A stretch of DNA of 58,700 nucleotides from an uncultured Lachnospiraceae bacterium. GTDB taxonomy: Bacteria; Bacillota; Clostridia; Lachnospirales; Lachnospiraceae. The DNA lies in contig CANPIM010000015.1 of NCBI GenBank assembly GCA_947574135.1, positions 1 through 58,700 on the forward strand. Reading direction: 5' to 3'. Shown piece by piece: positions 32,595-41,421 of the stretch (its first letter is position 1; every line of letters starts with the position of its first letter). The translations under genes and the position numbers were made by a program. The notes under the pieces are model-generated. The model had not been told where the DNA came from, ran no database searches, and saw only the letters and a list, made by a program, of their open reading frames with translations.

Positions 32595-34779
32595 TTTTCA
32601 CCATATTTTCAAAAACAGCTGCGCTGCCCACCAGCGTTACACAAGCCCTGGCACGAGTGACAGCCGTGTACAGAAGATTGCGGTTCATCAGCATCCGGGG
32701 ACCTCCCAGGAGAGGAATCACCACAGCCGGGTATTCGCTTCCCTGGGATTTATGTATGGTTATGGCGTAGGCCAGCTCCAGCTCATCCAGCTGCTTAAAA
32801 TCATAGGTAACCAGGCGTCCCTCGTCAAACTCCACCTGCATATTCTCCGCAAAATGATTGATTTGTTTTATTATCCCCATATCTCCGTTAAAAATTCCCA
32901 GCCCCCGGTCCACAGCCATGCCATAGCGGTTGCGTACCTCCCATTCCAGCTGATAATTGTTCCGGATCTGCATCACCTTGTCCCCCTCCCGGAACAGGCC
33001 CTTTTTGTACTCCTTCTCCTCCTTTTGGGAGTCCTTGGGGTTTAAATACTCCTGGAGAATCCCGTTAAGCTGCTCCACTCCCAGAGGGCCCTTTCGCATA
33101 GGCGTCAACACCTGAATGTCAAAGGGCTTGGCCTTTACATACCTGGGCAGCTTTTCCTGTACCAGAGCCAGCACCACCCGGGCCACCACCAGAGGCTCCT
33201 GCCTCTCCAGAAAAAAGAAATCCCGGCTCTTATTGTTCCACTTTATGGGCTCCCCCCGGTTGATCCTGTGGGCATTTACAATAATATCACTCTCGGCTGC
33301 CTGACGGAAAATCCGGGTCAGACGTACCACCGGAAAGGCCTCCGAGGCAATCATATCGCGCAACACATTTCCCGGCCCCACGCTGGGCAGCTGATTGACG
33401 TCCCCCACCAGGATCAGCCTGGTTCCCGGCAGTATGGCCCTGAGCAGTGCCTGCATAAGAAACAGATCCACCATGGACATCTCATCGATAATCACCACGT
33501 CCGCCTCCAGGGGATTATCCCCATCCCGCATAAAAACCGCCCGGTTCTGCTCCTGCTCCGGATTTCCTGTCAGCTCCAGCAGACGGTGAATGGTTTTGGC
33601 CTCATAGCCTGTGGTCTCTGTCATCCGCTTGGCCGCCCGTCCGGTGGGAGCTGCCAACAAGATCTCCAGGTTTTCTTCCTCAAAATATTGGATAATGGTA
33701 TTGATGGTGGTGGTTTTACCCGTACCAGGACCTCCGGTAATAATCAGCAGTCCATTTTGCACAGCCTCCACCACGGCCTGACGCTGCTCCTCCTCCAGGC
33801 GGATTTTCGAGCGCCGCTCCACCTGCTCCAGTCTTTTTTGCACCCAGCCCTCGGTCTCCAAAGTCTGATTTAAGGCACAGAGCATGGAGGCCACCCGAAG
33901 CTCCATATGATAATAGCTCTCTGCATAGAAAAAGGGCGCCTCCCTGTCCCCATTTTCCGGAAAACCCGTGTATTCCGGATTAGGCAGCATCCGCTGCACA
34001 AGCCTTCGCTCCACATAAAGGTCCGTGAGATGCTTTTCCACAACCTCCTCCGGCACCTGCAAAAGCTCTCGGGCCTGAAAAAGAAGCCGGTCCTTTGGCA
34101 GGCAGGTATGTCCCTCCCCCGCTGCCTGGAGAAGGGTATACAAAATTCCACTGCGCACCCGAAAATCCGAGTCCTGGCAGATGCCCACCCGCTGGGCAAT
34201 CTCGTCCGCTGTGCGAAAGCCCACGCCTTCTATATCATCGGCCAGCTGATAGGGATTTTTCTTTATCTTATCATACATGGCCTGTCCGTATTTCTGGAAA
34301 ATTTTTACAGATAATCCAGGAGAGATCCCGTATTGCTGAAGAAACAGCATCGCCTGGCGCATTTCCCGCTTTTCCTCCAGCTGTGCGGCAATCTCCCGGG
34401 CTCTTTTTTCGCTGATGCCCTTTATCTCTGCCAGACGCTCTGGCTCCTCCTCAATGATTCGGAAGGTATCCCCCTGAAACCGCCGCACAATCCGGGCCGC
34501 CAGGGCCGCTCCTATCCCCTTTACCGCGCCGCTGCCCAGATATCGCTCCATGGCCAGCACATCCTTGGGAGCTATACTGGTAAATTTTTCCACCCGAAAC
34601 TGGTCTCCATAGGTAGGGTGCACCTGATAGGCTCCCTCCAGCTCCAGATATTCTCCCTCATTGATGCTGGAAAAGCTTCCCACACAGGTAATCTCCTGTC
34701 CGTTGTTTATCAAAACGAACACTGTATATCCGTTTTCACTGTGATAGATGACGTGCTCTATATAGCCCTCCAGCTTCAT
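32512..34779 (-). CDS. recD2: RecD2 family SF1B DNA helicase
   Basis: 755 residues from the ATG at 34779, which follows GGAGGG; an in-frame ATG at 34830 is less likely. The N-terminal OB-like region and helix-hairpin-helix repeats (GSGAVKGIGAALA, LAEIKGISEKRA, IEGVGFRTADEIA) precede the motor: Walker A GGPGTGKTTT near residue 345, Walker B VVIIDEMSMVD, motif III LILVGDVNQLPSVGPG and, at the C-terminus, the UvrD-like AITIHKSQGSEYPAVV and LYTAVTRAR. It unwinds DNA 5' to 3' in repair without RecBC. It lies between mreB and comF. Confidence 0.93.
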   Translation of the reverse strand: MKLEGYIEHVIYHSENGYTVFVLINNGQEITCVGSFSSINEGEYLELEGAYQVHPTYGDQFRVEKFTSIAPKDVLAMERYLGSGAVKGIGAALAARIVRRFQGDTFRIIEEEPERLAEIKGISEKRAREIAAQLEEKREMRQAMLFLQQYGISPGLSVKIFQKYGQAMYDKIKKNPYQLADDIEGVGFRTADEIAQRVGICQDSDFRVRSGILYTLLQAAGEGHTCLPKDRLLFQARELLQVPEEVVEKHLTDLYVERRLVQRMLPNPEYTGFPENGDREAPFFYAESYYHMELRVASMLCALNQTLETEGWVQKRLEQVERRSKIRLEEEQRQAVVEAVQNGLLIITGGPGTGKTTTINTIIQYFEEENLEILLAAPTGRAAKRMTETTGYEAKTIHRLLELTGNPEQEQNRAVFMRDGDNPLEADVVIIDEMSMVDLFLMQALLRAILPGTRLILVGDVNQLPSVGPGNVLRDMIASEAFPVVRLTRIFRQAAESDIIVNAHRINRGEPIKWNNKSRDFFFLERQEPLVVARVVLALVQEKLPRYVKAKPFDIQVLTPMRKGPLGVEQLNGILQEYLNPKDSQKEEKEYKKGLFREGDKVMQIRNNYQLEWEVRNRYGMAVDRGLGIFNGDMGIIKQINHFAENMQVEFDEGRLVTYDFKQLDELELAYAITIHKSQGSEYPAVVIPLLGGPRMLMNRNLLYTAVTRARACVTLVGSAAVFENMVKNESEQKRYSGLSQTIRSYLSAQMPHLS

Positions 34780-34940
34780 CCAGGTCCCTCCGCTTTCCCC
34801 AGGCGCAAAATCGCAGGTGTTAACCTGCACAAAAGAGCATGACGAACAAACGCCATGCCCCTCTTTCTTTAATTTTCTCTACTTTTCTTGGCTTTCCAGA
34901 CACCAGGCGTTCCTGTTCTGCCCTGGTCGCCAGAAAGGGT

Positions 34941-35945
34941 CTATGAATTCTCCGGATCCCGATGGCCGGACATAAATTCCACGAATTTTCCTGTGCCAAT
35001 AGCCACACATTTCATGGAATCCTCTGCTGTCATGGTATTGATGCCGGTTTTTTCCTCCAGCAGCTCCTCCAGCCCCCGCAAAAGCGCGCCGCCGCCAGTA
35101 AGTACAATTCCCCTGTCCGCAATATCTGCCGCCAGCTCAGGGGGCGTTTTCTCCAAAACGCTGTGAACCGTCTCCACAATCTGGAGTGTGGTCTCCCGCA
35201 GGGCCTCCTCCGTATCCTCTGAGGTTACACTCACCGTCTTGGGAAGGCCTGTCACCAGGTTTCGTCCCCTCACATCCATGGACTCTACCTCCGGCCGGTG
35301 ATAGCAGCTTCCCACCTTGATCTTAATATCCTCTGCCGTCCGCTCACCAATCAAAAGATTGTGCTTTTTTCTCATATAGCGGACAATGGCCTCATCAAAA
35401 TCATCTCCCGCAATCTTTACAGAGCTGCTGACCACCGTGCCTCCCAAAGAAATCACGGCCACATCCGTGGTGCCGCCGCCGATATCCACAATCATATTTC
35501 CGCAGGGCCGGGAAATATCAATCCCTGCGCCGATGGCCGCCGCTATAGGCTCCTCAATAATCAGAACTTCCCGGGCTCCCGCCTGGTAGGTGGCGTCCTC
35601 CACTGCCTTTTTTTCCACCTCTGTAACTCCGCTGGGCACGCACACGGCAATCCGGGGCTTACGCATATACCGCTTTCCCAGAGATTTCTCTATAAAATAA
35701 CGAAGCATTTTTTCCGTCACCGTATAGTCGGAAATCACACCCTGACGCAGGGGACGAACGGCCACAATATTTCCGGGGGTTCTTCCCAACATAAGGCGTG
35801 CTTCCTCACCGATGGCACGAATCTTATTTGTATCTCTGTCAAAGGCCACTACAGAGGGCTCCTTTAACACCACACCTTTTCCCTTTATATAAACCAGAAT
35901 ACTGGCTGTACCCAAGTCAATTCCAATGTCCGTTCCACTGCCCAT
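34941..35945 (-). CDS. mreB: MreB/Mbl family rod-shape actin homologue
   Basis: 334 residues. Actin-fold signatures are DIGIDLGTASILVYIKGKGVVL (phosphate 1), IEEPIAAAIGAGIDIS, NMIVDIGGGTTDVAVISLGG (phosphate 2) and GIVLTGGGALLRGLEELL (adenosine). It polymerises on the inner membrane face and guides cell-wall synthesis. mreC and mreD are not next to it, which fits Mbl-like paralogues as well as MreB. GACAGGAG precedes the ATG. The 161 bp to recD2 hold no gene. Confidence 0.92.
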   Translation of the reverse strand: MGSGTDIGIDLGTASILVYIKGKGVVLKEPSVVAFDRDTNKIRAIGEEARLMLGRTPGNIVAVRPLRQGVISDYTVTEKMLRYFIEKSLGKRYMRKPRIAVCVPSGVTEVEKKAVEDATYQAGAREVLIIEEPIAAAIGAGIDISRPCGNMIVDIGGGTTDVAVISLGGTVVSSSVKIAGDDFDEAIVRYMRKKHNLLIGERTAEDIKIKVGSCYHRPEVESMDVRGRNLVTGLPKTVSVTSEDTEEALRETTLQIVETVHSVLEKTPPELAADIADRGIVLTGGGALLRGLEELLEEKTGINTMTAEDSMKCVAIGTGKFVEFMSGHRDPENS

Positions 35946-36001
35946 ACAACTCCTGTCCCCTTTCCCTTCGATTATCTATATGTATTTCCATTTTATTAGT
36001 G

Positions 36002-36030
36002 ATTATACGAATACACCTTATTATAAACAA
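36002..36030 (-). promoter_or_regulatory. Possible mreB promoter
   Basis: Minus strand: TTGTTT (36030-36025), a 17-bp spacer and TATAAT (36007-36002), about 57 bp upstream of the mreB start. The -35 box is weak. Confidence 0.45.
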
Positions 36031-36150
36031 TTCTTCCCAATTTGCAAAGGGTTTTTGCAAAAACTTTTCTTAATGTTTCTTAATGATTGTGGGAAAGGGG
36101 AATGCAATGCAGGGAGGGACGCAATGCAGTTTGGTAAAAAGTGATTTTGC

Positions 36151-36648
36151 TTATTCCGTCTGTTCCTGGTGGAAAAGCCGGCCGGATGCACGGGACAGAG
36201 CGATTAGGAGGACCATGCCTAGCACGCCGCAGCCGATAATCTCTCCGACGCCTATGGTCAGCATCAGGAAGGGAATTGGCAGAGGCACTCCATAGCCGTA
36301 GAATAGTACAAAGGGCACTATGAGGGTATTGGCTATGATGGGAGGCAGGGGAGCTAAAAACTTGCCCTGTTTTCGCAAAAGATAGGTTCCCACGGCCCCC
36401 AGGAGGGTGGCCAGGCTTCCGCATAGTACATCCAGGGCTATGCCGCCTCCCAGTATATTGGCTATCAGGCAACCCACGAACAGGCCGGGAATGGCCGCCG
36501 GTGTGAAGTAGGGTAAAATGGTTAACGCCTCCGCCACCCGGATCTGCACCTCTCCATAGCTAATGGGGGCAAATACCAGGCACAGGGCCACATAGATGGC
36601 CCCAATCATGGCAGCCTGGGTCATTTGAACTACGCTCTTTTCTCTCAT
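36151..36648 (-). CDS. queT: QueT family queuosine-precursor transporter
   Basis: 165 residues, all membrane segments. The hallmark is the N-terminal QAAMIGAIYVALCLVFAPISYGEVQIRVAEAL, then FTPAAIPGLFVGCLIAN and a late GVGEIIGCGVLG. QueT is the substrate-binding S component of an energy-coupling factor importer for preQ0/preQ1-type queuosine precursors and uses the shared ECF module. The family is commonly under preQ1 riboswitch control, and the 120-nt leader here is highly structured. The gene is the only ECF component in the window. Confidence 0.9.
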   Translation of the reverse strand: MREKSVVQMTQAAMIGAIYVALCLVFAPISYGEVQIRVAEALTILPYFTPAAIPGLFVGCLIANILGGGIALDVLCGSLATLLGAVGTYLLRKQGKFLAPLPPIIANTLIVPFVLFYGYGVPLPIPFLMLTIGVGEIIGCGVLGMVLLIALSRASGRLFHQEQTE

Positions 36649-36677
36649 ATTCTGTTTTCTCCTTTAGTTTTGTTTTA

Positions 36678-36747
36678 CGTGTGGAAGGTCTCGAACACAC
36701 GATTCATTTTACGGCGGGAATCGCCGGCAAAGCCCCGTAACGACCTT
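36678..36747 (-). ncRNA. Structured queT leader with possible pseudoknot (candidate preQ1 riboswitch)
   Basis: In the minus-strand RNA a 6-bp hairpin CGUGUG/CACACG (36701-36696 with 36683-36678) exposes a 12-base loop whose GACCUU (36690-36685) can pair with AAGGUC at the 5' side (36747-36742). Between them lies UUACGG/CCGUAA (36740-36735 with 36714-36709), which encloses GGC-UUU-GCC and a GGCG/CGCC hairpin. The RNA starts about 20 nt upstream from a good promoter and ends in a purine-rich AAAGGAG before queT. I cannot assign it to a known preQ1 class from memory. Confidence 0.55.
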
Positions 36748-36774
36748 GGTTTTTTGGACTCTGCAATGTGTCAT

Positions 36775-36803
36775 AGAATATCACAGCCATGGAGGATTGT
36801 CAA
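36775..36803 (-). promoter_or_regulatory. Sigma-A promoter of queT
   Basis: Minus strand: TTGACA (36803-36798), a 17-bp spacer and TATTCT (36780-36775). The predicted start lies near 36768, giving a leader of about 120 nt. Confidence 0.75.
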
Positions 36804-36849
36804 GAAAAGCTTGCCGCAAACTCTCACAGCCTTTAAACTCTCACAAACC

Positions 36850-39135
36850 TTAAACTCTCACAAACCGGAACATCCTGCTGGCATAGTCCCCATACAGCCG
36901 CTCCACCAAAAATCCTCCGTACATAAGCAGCCGGCCGCTGTACACCTGGCCGCTGTCTCTCCACTGGCTGATGTCTGTCACCGGGGCTTCCCTGTGTGTG
37001 TCCGCGTCAGCCGGACGATTAGCCTCCCGGCCCGCGTATTTTGGCCCACTGATCTCCATGCGGTACCAGGCGTCCTCCTGAAGGCCCTTCATCCGCAGGA
37101 GACGGCTGTGATAATTGGGCTCTGCCAGCACCTGCACATAGGTCATCAGGGCCTCCCGCTGATCCTTGGATACCACTGCCCAGCAGTCATATCGGTGATT
37201 TTCCCGAAAAGAGGCAATCCGGTAGTAGTCTCCCTCTCGCACCAGGGGCTGGATCTGATGATACAGTCTCACCTGTCCCTCAATCTCCTTTCTGTCTGCC
37301 TCCGAGATATGGGTGATATCCAGCTCATACCCAAAGGTCCCGGAAAGAGCCACATGGCCCCGGGTGGCTAAGGGCGTCACCCGGCCGGTAACATGATTGG
37401 GACAGTCACTCACATGAGCCCCCATGGTACTTAAAGGATACAGAAGAGCCGTCCCCTCCTGAATAGTCAGCCGCTCCACGGCGTCCGTGTCATCGGAGCA
37501 CCAGATCTGGGGACTGTAATAGAGCATGCCCGGGTCAAACCGGCCGCCACCTCCGGAGCAGTTTTCCAGAAGCAGCCGGGGGAATTCTGTCACCAGGCGC
37601 TCCTGCAGGGCATAGACTCCCAGCACATACCGGTGCAATAGCTCTCCCTGCCGCTCCTGACCCAGATACCCGCTGCCTGCATCCGTCAGCTGCCGGTTCA
37701 TGTCCCATTTTACATAGGAAATATCCGCGCTGCGCAGAATGGCTGCCACAGCCTCATACACATAATCCTGCACCTCCGGCCTGGACAGATCCAGCACATA
37801 CTGCGCCCGTATCTGCACGGGATCCCGCCCGGGCACTGCGATGGCCCACTCCGGATGCTCCCGGTAAAGGCGGGAATCCGGGGATACCATTTCCGGCTCA
37901 AACCAGATACCGAATTGCAGGCCCTCCTCCTTCACCCGGTCCACAAGATTTTTTAAGCTTCCCTGAAGCTTCTCCTCATTGACCACCCAGTCCCCCAGGG
38001 AATTATCATCATGGTTTCTACAGCCAAACCAGCCGTCGTCCATCACCAGCATCTCAATGCCTCGCTTCTTTGCCTCCCGGGCAATATGGACAAGCTTATC
38101 CCCGTTAAAATCGAAATAGGTGGCCTCCCAGTTGTTAATGAGCACCGGACGCTTTTGGTGGAGGTAGGGACTGCGAATCAAATGATTTCGATAAAGATCA
38201 TGGAACGTATGGGTCATTCCTCCCAATCCCCTGGAGGAATACACCAGCACTACCTCCGGCGCCGTAAAGCTCTCCCCGGGAGCTAAAAGCCAGGTAAAGC
38301 CCTCGGGATGGATTCCCATGGTCATGCGCAGGCTGTCATACTGGCTCCGCTCGGCCTGGGCCACAAAATTTCCCGAATACACAAAATGCATGGCATACAC
38401 CTGCCCCTGATCCTGGTCTGCATGCTTGTCCAGCACAGCAAGAAAGGGATGCTCCTGATGGCTGGATTCTCCCCGAAGGGAGGACACCTGCTGCCGTCCA
38501 TACCCCAGAGCCCGGCGCTCCATATGGCGCTCTCTGGCCCAGGCTCCGTTTAAGGTGAGCACATCCCGCTCTCCACAGTCCATATGCAGGCAAGCGCTGA
38601 ACACCTTCTCCAGATAGAGGGGCTCTGTTCCCTCATTCCGAAGCTCCACGCTGCGCACCACAGCCTCACTGTCCGCAAATACACTGTAGCGCAAAATAGC
38701 CTTGAGACCCAGGCTCCTGTCTCTGCAAGAAAGCTCCAGGGTCTGTCCGCCTCTCTGCTCTGTGCAAAAAGTCGCCGGAAGCCCGGGCAGCGCCGGCTTT
38801 CCCTCCAAAATCCGGTAATCCTCATAGACAAGCTCACACCCCCGAAAGCCCTCCGGCGTGCGCACCACCAGGCAGGTTTCCCGGTAATCTCCCCTCCCCT
38901 GCACCGGATACTCAAAGGGAAAGGTATCCATAAAAGCCCCCGTCTCTCTTTTATTCACCGATGGCACATAGGGGCCCTCCCCGGTGCGCATAAGATATGC
39001 GCAGCCATCATCCTCTATCCTTTGGCCAAAGTATACCTGTCCCACATACCGGTCGTCTGCCAGCCCTATGACATACTCGGTTTCGCCGGACGTAAGCCGG
39101 AAAAGCTTCTGTTCTTCTTTATATACAATTCCCAT
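36850..39135 (-). CDS. GH36 alpha-galactosidase
   Basis: 761 residues from the ATG at 39135, which follows AGGGAGG; an upstream ATG at 39153 is less likely. The N-terminal beta-sandwich (to about 330) is followed by the catalytic barrel: VLINNWEATYFDF, LVMDDGWFGCRNHDD, FGIWFEPEMVSPDS, the nucleophile Asp478 in YVKWDMNR and the acid/base region CSDDTDA at 546-552. It removes alpha-1,6-galactose from raffinose-type oligosaccharides or galactomannan. No signal peptide is visible, so it acts inside the cell on imported oligosaccharides. An inverted repeat covers its -35 box, suggesting repression. No transporter is adjacent in the same direction. Confidence 0.93.
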   Translation of the reverse strand: MGIVYKEEQKLFRLTSGETEYVIGLADDRYVGQVYFGQRIEDDGCAYLMRTGEGPYVPSVNKRETGAFMDTFPFEYPVQGRGDYRETCLVVRTPEGFRGCELVYEDYRILEGKPALPGLPATFCTEQRGGQTLELSCRDRSLGLKAILRYSVFADSEAVVRSVELRNEGTEPLYLEKVFSACLHMDCGERDVLTLNGAWARERHMERRALGYGRQQVSSLRGESSHQEHPFLAVLDKHADQDQGQVYAMHFVYSGNFVAQAERSQYDSLRMTMGIHPEGFTWLLAPGESFTAPEVVLVYSSRGLGGMTHTFHDLYRNHLIRSPYLHQKRPVLINNWEATYFDFNGDKLVHIAREAKKRGIEMLVMDDGWFGCRNHDDNSLGDWVVNEEKLQGSLKNLVDRVKEEGLQFGIWFEPEMVSPDSRLYREHPEWAIAVPGRDPVQIRAQYVLDLSRPEVQDYVYEAVAAILRSADISYVKWDMNRQLTDAGSGYLGQERQGELLHRYVLGVYALQERLVTEFPRLLLENCSGGGGRFDPGMLYYSPQIWCSDDTDAVERLTIQEGTALLYPLSTMGAHVSDCPNHVTGRVTPLATRGHVALSGTFGYELDITHISEADRKEIEGQVRLYHQIQPLVREGDYYRIASFRENHRYDCWAVVSKDQREALMTYVQVLAEPNYHSRLLRMKGLQEDAWYRMEISGPKYAGREANRPADADTHREAPVTDISQWRDSGQVYSGRLLMYGGFLVERLYGDYASRMFRFVRV

Positions 39136-39218
39136 TTCTGCCTCCCTGTGCAATTTTTCCTTATGTTCCTTACATTCCTACATCATGTGAATGAATTTTG
39201 AAAAACATCATCATAGCT

Positions 39219-39246
39219 ATTATATACACTGTCGCTTATTTTTCAA
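39219..39246 (-). promoter_or_regulatory. Promoter of the alpha-galactosidase gene
   Basis: Minus strand: TTGAAA (39246-39241), a 16-bp spacer and TATAAT (39224-39219), about 84 bp before the start codon. Confidence 0.65.
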
Positions 39247-39260
39247 TAGGGAATTGAAAA
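39240..39260. promoter_or_regulatory. Inverted repeat over the alpha-galactosidase -35 box (candidate operator)
   Basis: TTTTCAAT-AGGGA-ATTGAAAA, a perfect 8-bp inverted repeat with a 5-bp spacer. One arm contains the -35 hexamer, so a bound protein would block RNA polymerase. It does not match a cre site because the centre lacks CG. It also lies 12 bp past the histidine kinase stop, but has no T-run to act as a terminator. Confidence 0.55.
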
Positions 39261-39272
39261 TTCTCTACTATT

Positions 39273-40580
39273 TTAGCAGGATCGTTTTAGCAGGATAAGT
39301 CCAAAGGTGCTGCCGCCTCCCTGGGTGTCCTCCACCGTAATCTTGGCTTTCATGCACCGGGAAAGCTCTGCCGCAATGCCAAGCCCCAAACCAAAATGCT
39401 CCTTGTCATGGCGAGAAGCATCCATCCGGCTGAATCTTTCAAAAATTTTCTGTCTCCACTCTTTTGGAATCCCCGGCCCGTGATCCCGCACATAAAGCAT
39501 CACCTGGGAGCCTCTTTCCTCGGCCAAAATCTCTATCTCCCGATGCTCCTTTCCACAGCCATAGGCAATGGCATTGTCCAGAAAAATGGCCAGGATCTGG
39601 TAGATCCAACGGGCATCCCCCTGCACGGTTGACAAGAGCTCCCGGGGCAGCTTCAGATGCAGGGCAATCTTTCGGCTTTCACACAACGGCTCATAGGCCT
39701 CTAAAAGCTCCAACAACACCTGATCGGCCTCCACCACTTCCCGGCCCTCCTCCTTCTTTTCCGTCTCTGCATCCAGGGAGGCCAGCACTAAAAGACTTTT
39801 TACCAGCCTTCCTGTGCGGATACACTCCCGCTTTATGATCTCTGCCATGTGGGCGCCTTCCTCCGGCACAGCCTCCATGGCAGAAGCGCAGGTCTGAATC
39901 ACGGCCAGGGGAGAACGAAGCTCATGGGAAGCCGCAGCCACAAACTCCGTCTGCTTTTGATGATATTCCTCCACAGGCCTTACGGCCCGGCCCACCACCT
40001 TGCGGCTTACCAGATACAGCGCCAGCACCCCAAAGGCCTCCAGTGCAAAAAACAGCATTTTCTGCAGACAACCGGCCTCCCGGCGGGCTGCAGTGTCCAA
40101 AAGAAGCACCAGGGAACGGAAGCCCTGACTGGTGCTGACTACCACCACACTGCCCAGATAGGTGTCTCTGTGATCCCCCTTTACCGAAAAGATTCCGGTC
40201 TCCCGGCTGGAATAGGAAAAGGGAGACTGGGAGGTATCCACCCGTTCCAAAAGCGCCAGTCCCTTTGCCCGGGCCACCAGAGATTCCCGTGGAGTCTCCG
40301 GCTTCCAGGCCCCCTTAAAAAACAGAGGCCTTTCATTGTCCTCAATATAAACAATCAGCCGTCCCTCCATCTCTATCCGGGCCAGCCATTCATCGGAAAA
40401 GCTGTTATCCAGCTCTAATCGGTGCTTGATTTCCGTCAGATATCGCAAAAAGGCCTGTTCGGTCTGGGTCTTTAACTGGGTATCCTGGTAGAGAAAAGCC
40501 ACGCAGAGCAAAAGAGTCAGGATCAGACTGGTGGCCCCGGCAAACAGCAATGTCAGCCTCCGATACAGCGTTCTAATCAT
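39273..40580 (-). CDS. Sensor histidine kinase
   Basis: 435 residues. An N-terminal membrane helix (about 12-30), an extracellular domain of roughly 140 residues and a second helix near 180-200 (MLFFALEAFGVLALYLVSR) lead to the dimerisation helix with FVAAASHELRSPLAVIQ, where the His is phosphorylated. The ATPase domain shows FLDNAIAYG (N box), VRDHGPGIP (G1), FERFSRM (F box) and GLGLGIA (G2). Its start overlaps the response regulator stop by four bases (ATGA). The extracellular domain could sense the same ligand that the neighbouring binding protein handles. Confidence 0.92.
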   Translation of the reverse strand: MIRTLYRRLTLLFAGATSLILTLLLCVAFLYQDTQLKTQTEQAFLRYLTEIKHRLELDNSFSDEWLARIEMEGRLIVYIEDNERPLFFKGAWKPETPRESLVARAKGLALLERVDTSQSPFSYSSRETGIFSVKGDHRDTYLGSVVVVSTSQGFRSLVLLLDTAARREAGCLQKMLFFALEAFGVLALYLVSRKVVGRAVRPVEEYHQKQTEFVAAASHELRSPLAVIQTCASAMEAVPEEGAHMAEIIKRECIRTGRLVKSLLVLASLDAETEKKEEGREVVEADQVLLELLEAYEPLCESRKIALHLKLPRELLSTVQGDARWIYQILAIFLDNAIAYGCGKEHREIEILAEERGSQVMLYVRDHGPGIPKEWRQKIFERFSRMDASRHDKEHFGLGLGIAAELSRCMKAKITVEDTQGGGSTFGLILLKRSC

Positions 40581-41254
40581 AGGGCTTTCTCCAGCCTGTA
40601 GCCCAGTCCATGGACTGTGGCGATTCCCGCCTCACTGTGCAGGGTCTTAAGATGCTTTCTTAAATAATAAATATAGGTATCCAGATTTCCGTCCTCCACC
40701 AGGCCGTCCGGTCCCCAGACCCTTCCAAAAAGCAGGTTGCGGGCCAGGGTTTTCTCTGGATTCTGCATAAAGCATTCCATCAAAAGGGCCTCTCTTCGGG
40801 AAAGCTGCTGTCTTTTCCCATGGACACACAGCTCATGGCTCTGCACATCATACTCCAGGTCCTTATATTGCAGGCATTTTGCCGGCTCTATGGCTGCCGG
40901 CCGGCGAACCAAAGCCCGGACCCTGGCCAGAAGCTCCTCGATATCATAGGGCTTTCCAATATAATCGTCCGCTCCCCCGTCCAGTCCTGCAATGCGCTCC
41001 TGCACCGAGTCCACAGCTGTGGCCACAAGCACCGGTGTCTGAATCTGATTTTCCCGAATCAGCCGAAGCAAAGACAATCCGTCCAGCCCTGGAAGCATTC
41101 TGTCCAGAATCATCAGATCATACACCGGCTGCAGGGCATAATATACTGCGTCCGCCCCGTGATAGACACAATCCACCTGATATCCGGCATGCTCCAGCTG
41201 CAGCTTTAATGCCTCACAGAGCTGCTGGTCGTCCTCAATCAGTAAAATCCGCAT
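40577..41254 (-). CDS. OmpR/PhoB family response regulator
   Basis: 225 residues. The receiver domain has the acidic pair IEDD, the phospho-acceptor Asp51 in LMILDRMLPG and the Lys in GADDYIGKPYD. The C-terminal winged helix is the OmpR type: LSRREALLMECFMQNPEKTLARNLLFGRVWG and DTYIYYLRKHL. It is divergent from the transporter operon across a 167-bp region containing a direct repeat suited to this family, and therefore probably activates that operon when phosphorylated. Confidence 0.92.
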   Translation of the reverse strand: MRILLIEDDQQLCEALKLQLEHAGYQVDCVYHGADAVYYALQPVYDLMILDRMLPGLDGLSLLRLIRENQIQTPVLVATAVDSVQERIAGLDGGADDYIGKPYDIEELLARVRALVRRPAAIEPAKCLQYKDLEYDVQSHELCVHGKRQQLSRREALLMECFMQNPEKTLARNLLFGRVWGPDGLVEDGNLDTYIYYLRKHLKTLHSEAGIATVHGLGYRLEKAL

Positions 41255-41312
41255 CCCCTTGCCTCCCTTTCATTTTTAACATGTAGTATAGCACGGGAAT
41301 CTCAAAAAAATC

Positions 41313-41329
41313 TTTAAAGTATTTTAAAG
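41313..41329 (+). promoter_or_regulatory. Direct repeat TTTAAAG x2, likely response regulator site
   Basis: TTTAAAG at 41313-41319 and again at 41323-41329, with exactly 10-bp period as used by OmpR-family dimers. The pair also forms the inverted repeat TCTTTAAA-GTAT-TTTAAAGA. About 30 bp downstream is TATGAT (41360-41365), a possible -10 box with a poor -35 region, which is what an activator-dependent promoter would look like. A TATACT at 41290-41285 on the minus strand could serve the regulator genes. Confidence 0.55.
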
Positions 41330-41421
41330 AATTGCAGGACTTTCTCAATTTTCCCGGGATATGATGGGAAAAACCATCTTTATCAATACCAATCATTGCT
41401 ATCAGAAAGGAGTATCCACAT

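Noticed and set aside
36678-36747. tRNA gene, suggested by TTCGA and several stems
   Set aside because: No acceptor stem, anticodon arm or CCA-compatible end could be formed; the stems fit a leader RNA better.
39240-39260. Terminator of the histidine kinase gene
   Set aside because: The stem is AT-rich and lacks a following T-run; its overlap with the -35 box of a good promoter makes an operator more likely.
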